Positions 59,192 to 64,000 of a stretch of 64,000 bases of DNA are shown one piece after another (the first letter of the stretch is position 1; the number at the start of each line of letters is the position of its first letter). Below the pieces are notes generated by a model. It did no database searches and was not told the origin of the DNA. It saw only the letters and a list, made by a program, of their open reading frames with translations. The DNA comes from Pseudomonas marginalis (GTDB taxonomy: Bacteria; Pseudomonadota; Gammaproteobacteria; Pseudomonadales; Pseudomonadaceae): positions 5,624,001 to 5,688,000 of the forward strand of contig NZ_JALJWV010000001.1 of NCBI RefSeq assembly GCF_024169655.1, in the 5' to 3' direction. Made by a program: the position numbers and the translations under genes.

Positions 59192-60365
59192 GGTCGGGCT
59201 CCGTGGCACCTGACAAGCGGAAACACTCTTCCAATGCGTTTAACAATAGCTGCACCTGCGCCGCACTGTGGGCCGCCGTCAGCGTCACGCGCAAACGGGC
59301 GCTGCCGGCGGGCACGGTGGGCGGGCGGATCGCGGTGACCATCAGGCCGCGCTCGCGCAACATCCGCGACAACGCCATGGCCTTGGCACTCTCGCCGATG
59401 AGGATCGGCTGAATCGGCGTAAAGCTGTCCATCAGCGTCAGGCCGATCTGCTCGGCGCCGTGGCGGAACTGGCGGATCAGGCTGTTGAGGTGCTCGCGTC
59501 GCCAATGCTCGCTGCGTAGCAACTCCAGGCTTTTCAGGGTGGCGCAGGCCAGGGCCGGGGGTTGGCTGGTGGTATAGATGTAGGGCCGGGCGAACTGGAT
59601 CAGGCTTTCGATCAAATCGTCACTGCCCGCGACAAAGGCGCCCGCAGTGCCGAACGCTTTGCCCAGGGTGCCGACCAGCACCGGCACGTCTTCCTGGGTC
59701 AAGCCGAAATGCTCGACGATGCCGCCGCCGTTCGCGCCCAGCGGGCCGAAGCCATGGGCATCGTCCACCATCAACCAGGCGCCTTTGGCCCGCGTTTCAC
59801 GGGCCAGCGCCGGCAAGTCAGCGAGGTCGCCGTCCATGCTGAACACGCCATCGGTGACCACCAGGGTATTGCCGGTGGCTTTCTCCAGGCGCTTGGCCAG
59901 GCTGGCGGCGTCGTTGTGCAGGTAGCGATTGAAGCGCGCCCCGGACAACAGGCCGGCATCCAGCAATGAGGCATGGTTGAGACGGTCTTCCAGCACCGTA
60001 TCGCCCTGCCCCACCAGCGCCGTGACCGCGCCGAGGTTGGCCATGTAACCGGTGGTAAACAACAACGCGCGCGGGCGCCCGGTGAGGTCGGCCAGGGCTT
60101 CTTCCAGTTCATGGTGCGGCGTGGCATGCCCGACCACCAAGTGCGAAGCGCCACCGCCCACGCCCCAACGGGACGCACCGGCACGCCAGGCCTCGATCAC
60201 CTGCGGGTGATTGGCCAGGCCCAGGTAGTCGTTATTGCAGAACGCCAGTAACGGTTGACCGTCCACCACCACTTCCGGGCCTTGCGGGCTGTCCAGCAGT
60301 GGGCGCTGGCGGTAAAGGTGTTCGGCACGACGGGCAGCGAGACGCGCGGCGAGATCGAAAGACAT
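59184..60365 (-). CDS. bioF: 8-amino-7-oxononanoate synthase
   Basis: 393 residues. PLP enzyme joining pimeloyl-ACP and alanine. FCNNDYLGLANHP near 40, DGVFSMDGDLADLPAL near 170, VDDAHGFGPLG near 205, and VLVGTLGKAFGTAGAFVAG with the Schiff-base Lys near 240. Full length. First gene after bioB, from which it is separated by a REP doublet. Confidence 0.95.
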   Translation of the reverse strand: MSFDLAARLAARRAEHLYRQRPLLDSPQGPEVVVDGQPLLAFCNNDYLGLANHPQVIEAWRAGASRWGVGGGASHLVVGHATPHHELEEALADLTGRPRALLFTTGYMANLGAVTALVGQGDTVLEDRLNHASLLDAGLLSGARFNRYLHNDAASLAKRLEKATGNTLVVTDGVFSMDGDLADLPALARETRAKGAWLMVDDAHGFGPLGANGGGIVEHFGLTQEDVPVLVGTLGKAFGTAGAFVAGSDDLIESLIQFARPYIYTTSQPPALACATLKSLELLRSEHWRREHLNSLIRQFRHGAEQIGLTLMDSFTPIQPILIGESAKAMALSRMLRERGLMVTAIRPPTVPAGSARLRVTLTAAHSAAQVQLLLNALEECFRLSGATEPDHA

Positions 60366-60403
60366 GCAGGCCTCGGATTGGCAGGTTCAACTCGGTCAGA
60401 AAA

Positions 60404-60494
60404 TGTGGGAGGGAGCTTGCTCCCGATGGCGGCGTATCAGTATGAAATGCATTAACTGACCCACCGCTATCGGGAGCAAGCTCCCTCCCACATT
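60404..60494. repeat. Pair of inverted REP elements between bioB and bioF
   Basis: TGTGGGAGGGAGCTTGCTCC at 60404-60423, continuing CGATGGCGG, and the reverse complement (CCACCGCTATCGGGAGCAAG then CTCCCTCCCACA) at 60461-60492. This is a second REP family, differing from the one in the pqq operon by GGGAGG for GAGCG. It lies in the bioB-bioF transcript. Confidence 0.9.
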
Positions 60495-60498
60495 TGGA

Positions 60499-61554
60499 TC
60501 AAACTGCGGCGTTGTAGAACTGCTCGCTGCTCTTCTGCTCAACCAACGCTTGCTCGATCGCCGCCTGGTGCACTTCATCGGCGTGTTCTTCACGCGCTTC
60601 CGGCAGGATGCCCAGGCGCGAGAACAGTTGCATGTCCTTGTCGGCCTGCGGGTTGGCGGTGGTCAGCAGTTTGTCGCCGTAGAAGATCGAGTTGGCGCCG
60701 GCGAAGAACGCCAGGGCCTGCATCTGTTCGTTCATCGCCTCACGGCCGGCCGACAGGCGCACATGGGATTGCGGCATCAGAATGCGCGCCACCGCCAGCA
60801 TGCGGATAAAGTCGAACGGGTCGATGTCTTCGGCGTTTTCCAGCGGCGTCCCGGCCACCTTCACCAGCATATTGATCGGCACCGATTCCGGATGCTCCGG
60901 CAGGTTGGCCAGTTGGATCAGCAGGTTGGCGCGGTCGTCGAGGGACTCGCCCATGCCGAGAATGCCGCCGGAGCAGATCTTCATCCCCGAATCACGCACG
61001 TAGGCCAGGGTTTGCAGGCGCTCGGCATAGGTGCGGGTAGTGATGATCGAACCGTAGAATTCCGGCGACGTATCGAGGTTGTGGTTGTAGTAGTCGAGGC
61101 CGGCCTGAGCCAGGGCTTCGGTCTGGTCCTGGTCGAGACGGCCGAGGGTCATGCAGGTTTCCAGGCCCATGGCCTTCACGCCTTTGACCATCTGCAGCAC
61201 ATAAGGCATGTCTTTGGCCGACGGATGTTTCCACGCCGCGCCCATGCAGAAGCGGGTCGAACCGATGGCCTTGGCGCGGGCCGCCTCTTCGAGGACCTTC
61301 TGCACTTCCATCAGTTTTTCTTTTTCCAGGCCGGTGTTGTAGTGGCCCGACTGCGGACAATATTTGCAATCTTCCGGGCAGGCGCCGGTTTTGATCGACA
61401 ACAGCGTCGACACCTGCACACGGTTCGCATCGAAATGCGCGCGATGCACGGTCTGCGCCTGGAACAACAGGTCATTGAACGGTTGCACGAACAGTGCTTT
61501 GACTTCAGCTAAGGACCAATCGTGACGCAGGGTGGCAGTGGAGCGGGCGCTCAT
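60499..61554 (-). CDS. bioB: Biotin synthase
   Basis: 351 residues. Radical SAM enzyme inserting sulfur into dethiobiotin. The cluster motif GACPEDCKYCPQSGHY is near residue 54-69; YYNHNLDTSPEFY near 152, and the Arg and Cys ligands of the 2Fe-2S cluster are in the usual blocks (GMKICSGGILGMGE, SAGREAMNEQMQ). It is transcribed away from comF; the BirA-type operator lies in that gap. Confidence 0.96.
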   Translation of the reverse strand: MSARSTATLRHDWSLAEVKALFVQPFNDLLFQAQTVHRAHFDANRVQVSTLLSIKTGACPEDCKYCPQSGHYNTGLEKEKLMEVQKVLEEAARAKAIGSTRFCMGAAWKHPSAKDMPYVLQMVKGVKAMGLETCMTLGRLDQDQTEALAQAGLDYYNHNLDTSPEFYGSIITTRTYAERLQTLAYVRDSGMKICSGGILGMGESLDDRANLLIQLANLPEHPESVPINMLVKVAGTPLENAEDIDPFDFIRMLAVARILMPQSHVRLSAGREAMNEQMQALAFFAGANSIFYGDKLLTTANPQADKDMQLFSRLGILPEAREEHADEVHQAAIEQALVEQKSSEQFYNAAV

Positions 61555-61646
61555 GGGCGATTCCTTGATTATGCTTTGGCAAGCGCTGCGGGAAGGGCAA
61601 TACCCACAGACACGACACGGATGCTCGGCATATTTAAGGAAGATTC

Positions 61647-62384
61647 ATGCACTGTCAACCTGGACACAAACACCAAGTTTACATATGGTCAAAAAACATA
61701 CAGCACTGTTTAATCTGCGACGAGGTCACTGAGTCGGCCGATTGTGTGTGCAACGTCTGCGAAACCGAGCTGCCCTGGCTGATGGAGCAGTGCGAGGTCT
61801 GCGCCCTGCCCTTGCCGATGGACGGTCTGATCTGCGGCCAGTGCCAGAAACACCCGCCGGCCTTTAAACAGGTCATCACCGCCTGGACCTACAGCTTCCC
61901 CATCGACACGCTGATCAGCCGGTTCAAGCATCAGGCGCGCTGGCCCCTCGGGCATCTGCTGGGCCGTTTGCTCGGACGCCACCTGCAACACCGCCTCGAC
62001 AACACCGAACTGCCGCGCCCCGACTGCCTGTTGCCGGTGCCCATGGCGCGCAAACGCCTGCGCGAGCGCGGCTATAACCAGGCGCTGATGCTGGCGCGCT
62101 GGCTCAGCGCCGAGCTGCACATTGCCTACGATGAACACCTGTTGTTACGCCCCCATGAAACCGTCGCGCAACAGGCGCTCGACGCCAAGACCCGCCAACG
62201 CAACCTGCGCGGCGCCTTCGCCCTGGCGCGCGACATACCGGTACACGACCGCCACTTTGCGCTGGTCGACGACGTGCTCACCACCGGCGCAACCGCCCAC
62301 AGCCTGGCACGCCTGTTGATGGACGCCGGGGCGCGGCAGGTTGACGTGTACTGCCTGGCCCGCACGCCCAAACCGGGCACCTGA
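61647..62384 (+). CDS. comF: ComF family phosphoribosyltransferase-like protein
   Basis: 245 residues. Two zinc-binding Cys clusters at the N-terminus (CLICDE...CVCNVCE; CEVCALPLP...CGQCQKHPP) precede a type I phosphoribosyltransferase domain with LVDDVLTTGATAHSLARLL near 205-225 as PRPP motif. ComF proteins act in handling of single-stranded DNA during natural transformation; the role in pseudomonads is less clear. The start at 61647 overlaps the BirA-type operator by a few codons. An alternative later start is not evident. Confidence 0.87.
   Translation: MHCQPGHKHQVYIWSKNIQHCLICDEVTESADCVCNVCETELPWLMEQCEVCALPLPMDGLICGQCQKHPPAFKQVITAWTYSFPIDTLISRFKHQARWPLGHLLGRLLGRHLQHRLDNTELPRPDCLLPVPMARKRLRERGYNQALMLARWLSAELHIAYDEHLLLRPHETVAQQALDAKTRQRNLRGAFALARDIPVHDRHFALVDDVLTTGATAHSLARLLMDAGARQVDVYCLARTPKPGT
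61653..61683. promoter_or_regulatory. BirA-type operator between bioB and comF
   Basis: TGTCAACC (61653-61660), a 15-base spacer and AGTTTACA (61676-61683) form the palindrome TGTNAACC-N15-GGTTTACA of gamma-proteobacterial BirA sites with two mismatches. The site is 99 bases upstream of bioB. BirA bound to biotinyl-AMP would repress bioB, and perhaps comF, when biotin is plentiful. Confidence 0.75.
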
Positions 62385-62442
62385 CTTGACTCCGCCCGGC
62401 CTTGCCCGCAACGTTCCGTTCATCTCATCGAAGCGTAGTCCC

Positions 62443-63207
62443 ATGTCTCTGCCGACCTCCCTCAGCCAACACATCATCCGCCGCCCCCAGCGCATCGCCT
62501 TGCTGGCGCATATCGCCGAGCAGGGTTCGATCACCCGCGCGGCGAAGAGCGCCGGCTTGAGCTACAAGGCCGCCTGGGACGCCATCGACGAACTGAACAA
62601 CCTCGCGCAAAAACCGCTGGTGGAACGCAGCGTTGGCGGCAAGGGCGGCGGCGGCGCCAAGCTGACGGCCGAAGGTGAGCGCGTACTGCGCCTCTATCAG
62701 CGCCTGCAAGTGTTACAGGCCGAAGTGCTCGGCTCGGACGAAGCCGCCAGTGACTTCAACCTGTTGGGCCGCCTGATGCTGCGCACCAGTGCGCGCAACC
62801 AGCTGCATGGCCAGGTCGTCGCCATCGAGCCTCACGGCCGCAATGATCTGATCCGCCTGCAACTGGCCGGCGGCCTGACCCTGACCGCGCAGATCACCCA
62901 CGACAGCACGCAACGGCTGGAGCTGGAAGCCGGTGTTGAAGTGGTCGCCCTGATCAAGGCCGGCTGGCTGGAAGTGTGCGCCAGCGAGCACCCCGAAACA
63001 CCTGGACACAATTGCCTGATCGGCAGCGTCGACGCCATTCTCGACGCCGAGGACGGCCCCAGCGAAGTGCGAATCGCCCTGCCCAACGGCCAGGTACTTT
63101 GCGCCCTGGCCCAGCCCCACGCGCTCAAGACCCTGGGCGCCGCCGAAGGCCAACCGATCCAGGTGCAATTCGCCCCGAGCAATGTGTTGCTCGGCACGCC
63201 CGTCTAG
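62443..63207 (+). CDS. modE: Molybdate-responsive regulator ModE-like
   Basis: 254 residues from the ATG at 62443 (SLPTSLSQHIIRRPQRIALL). The N-terminal winged helix of the ModE type (GSITRAAKSAGLSYKAAWDAI, about 30-52) is followed by two TOBE/Mop-like domains (about 120-185 and 190-250) that bind molybdate. It represses modABC and activates molybdoenzyme genes; none lies in this window. The gene starts 58 bases after comF. Confidence 0.92.
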   Translation: MSLPTSLSQHIIRRPQRIALLAHIAEQGSITRAAKSAGLSYKAAWDAIDELNNLAQKPLVERSVGGKGGGGAKLTAEGERVLRLYQRLQVLQAEVLGSDEAASDFNLLGRLMLRTSARNQLHGQVVAIEPHGRNDLIRLQLAGGLTLTAQITHDSTQRLELEAGVEVVALIKAGWLEVCASEHPETPGHNCLIGSVDAILDAEDGPSEVRIALPNGQVLCALAQPHALKTLGAAEGQPIQVQFAPSNVLLGTPV

Positions 63208-63297
63208 GCGGTAGCACTGCTGCGCCCGCCGTCAAACTGCAACAATTTCGTCATGCCCGCTCCTTATGGTGTCTGCAAAAACCGCAGGGAGCCTGAC

Positions 63298-64000
63298 ATG
63301 AGCCTATTAGAAGAAAACCAAGCCACCGACCTCGAACAGATGGTCGGCCTCACCCGCCGCCGCTTCATCGGCGCCGGTGCCCTGTGCGGTGCCGCAATGT
63401 TCCTCGGCGGCAACCTGCTGAGCCGCAGCGCGCTGGCCGTGAATGCCGCCAATGCCAGCCCGCTGCTGGGGTTCGCCAGCATCGCCGCCGCCACCAGCGA
63501 CAGCATCACCCTGCCGCCCGGCTACAGCGCCTCGGTGCTGATCAGCTGGGGCCAGCCGCTGCACAAGAACGCCCCGGCGTTCGACCCGTCCGGCAACGGC
63601 ACGGCCAAGGCCCAGGAGCAGCAGTTCGGTGACAACAACGACGGCATGAGCCTGTTCGCCTTCCCCGGCGACGACAACCGCGCGCTGATGGCGATCAATA
63701 ACGAATACACCAACTACCGCTACCTCTTCGCCCACGGCGGCGCGCCGCAATCGGCCGAAGACGTGCGCAAGGCCCAGGCCAGTGAAGGTGTGTCGGTGAT
63801 CGAAGTGCGCCGCCAGGGCGACACCTGGCAGTTCGTCCAGGACTCGCGCTACAACCGGCGCATCCACGGCAACTCGCCGATCCGCCTGAGCGGCCCGGCG
63901 GCCGGCCATGACTGGCTGAAAACCAGCGCCGACAAATCCGGCAAGAAAGCCCTCGGCACCTTCCAGAACTGCGCCAACGGCAAGACGCCGTGGGGCACTT
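63298..64000 (+). CDS. PhoX-like alkaline phosphatase (DUF839), N-terminal part
   Basis: Truncated by the right edge after about 234 residues. AGGGAG lies eight bases before the ATG. The N-terminus is a Tat signal: TRRRFIGAGALCGAAMFLGG near residue 20-40, with the twin-Arg motif RRRFI. The mature part has the PhoX-type blocks DGMSLFAFPGDD and NNEYTNY, with acidic residues for Ca/Fe binding, then SEGVSVIEV. PhoX hydrolyses phosphomonoesters in the periplasm. No Pho box is evident upstream. Confidence 0.87.
   Translation, partial: MSLLEENQATDLEQMVGLTRRRFIGAGALCGAAMFLGGNLLSRSALAVNAANASPLLGFASIAAATSDSITLPPGYSASVLISWGQPLHKNAPAFDPSGNGTAKAQEQQFGDNNDGMSLFAFPGDDNRALMAINNEYTNYRYLFAHGGAPQSAEDVRKAQASEGVSVIEVRRQGDTWQFVQDSRYNRRIHGNSPIRLSGPAAGHDWLKTSADKSGKKALGTFQNCANGKTPWGT

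Overview
The window is chromosomal DNA from a Pseudomonas of the fluorescens group. The evidence is gene order and protein identity: rsmA-apaG-apaH-glpE, then prkA-yeaH-spoVR, cca, folK/folB, plsY, tsaD, the rpsU-dnaG-rpoD macromolecular synthesis block, lysine monooxygenase (davBA), pqqFABCDE, three ~600-residue acyl-CoA dehydrogenases and the bioBFHCD cluster. The GC-rich codon use and the fluorescens-type REP palindromes agree with this. All functional calls come from reading motifs; no database search was run.

Layout. 1-11521: housekeeping genes (rRNA dimethylation, Ap4A hydrolysis, rhodanese, the PrkA/YeaH/SpoVR stress module, tRNA CCA addition, folate, phospholipid and t6A synthesis, S21). 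11522-11969: a 448-base gap where pseudomonads I know carry yqeY. 11970-19737: dnaG, rpoD and a large sensor with GGDEF and EAL domains. 19753-19829: a tRNA with a CAT anticodon, probably tRNA-Ile2.

19784-37090: an integrated mobile element of about 17.2 kb, bounded by a 74-bp perfect direct repeat that starts in the tRNA anticodon loop and includes the tRNA terminator. Reading inward from attL it carries a tyrosine integrase, a small HTH protein, a replication initiator with an origin-like palindrome inside its gene, and two tandem copies of a three-hairpin RNA-like element. Then come a membrane protein, an EexN-like exclusion lipoprotein and a lone VirB6/TrbL-like protein, followed by a VbhA-like antitoxin without a recognisable Fic toxin. 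Next is a triplicated block, each copy a 14-bp palindrome plus an IncP-type nic core, and then a MobC-like gene with no relaxase after it. The right third is a defence load: an Mrr-type nuclease and a five-gene operon hsdM-hsdS-ptuA-ptuB-hsdR, that is, a type I restriction-modification system with a Septu pair inserted in it. hsdR holds an 11-base homopolymer run. I read the element as a mobilizable island that depends on a helper conjugative element, borrows its relaxase and most of its type IV secretion system, and supplies its own exclusion and VirB6-like parts plus anti-phage genes.

37137-64000: core genome again. It holds a truncated VOC gene beside attR, an Lrp-type regulator with davB-davA (lysine to 5-aminovalerate), pqqF and pqqABCDE, a Pmp3-type peptide, a class III aminotransferase divergent from a LysR regulator, three acyl-CoA dehydrogenases with a membrane diguanylate cyclase between two of them, and bioD/C/H/F/B. 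A BirA-type operator lies between bioB and comF. The window ends with modE and the start of a Tat-exported PhoX-like protein.
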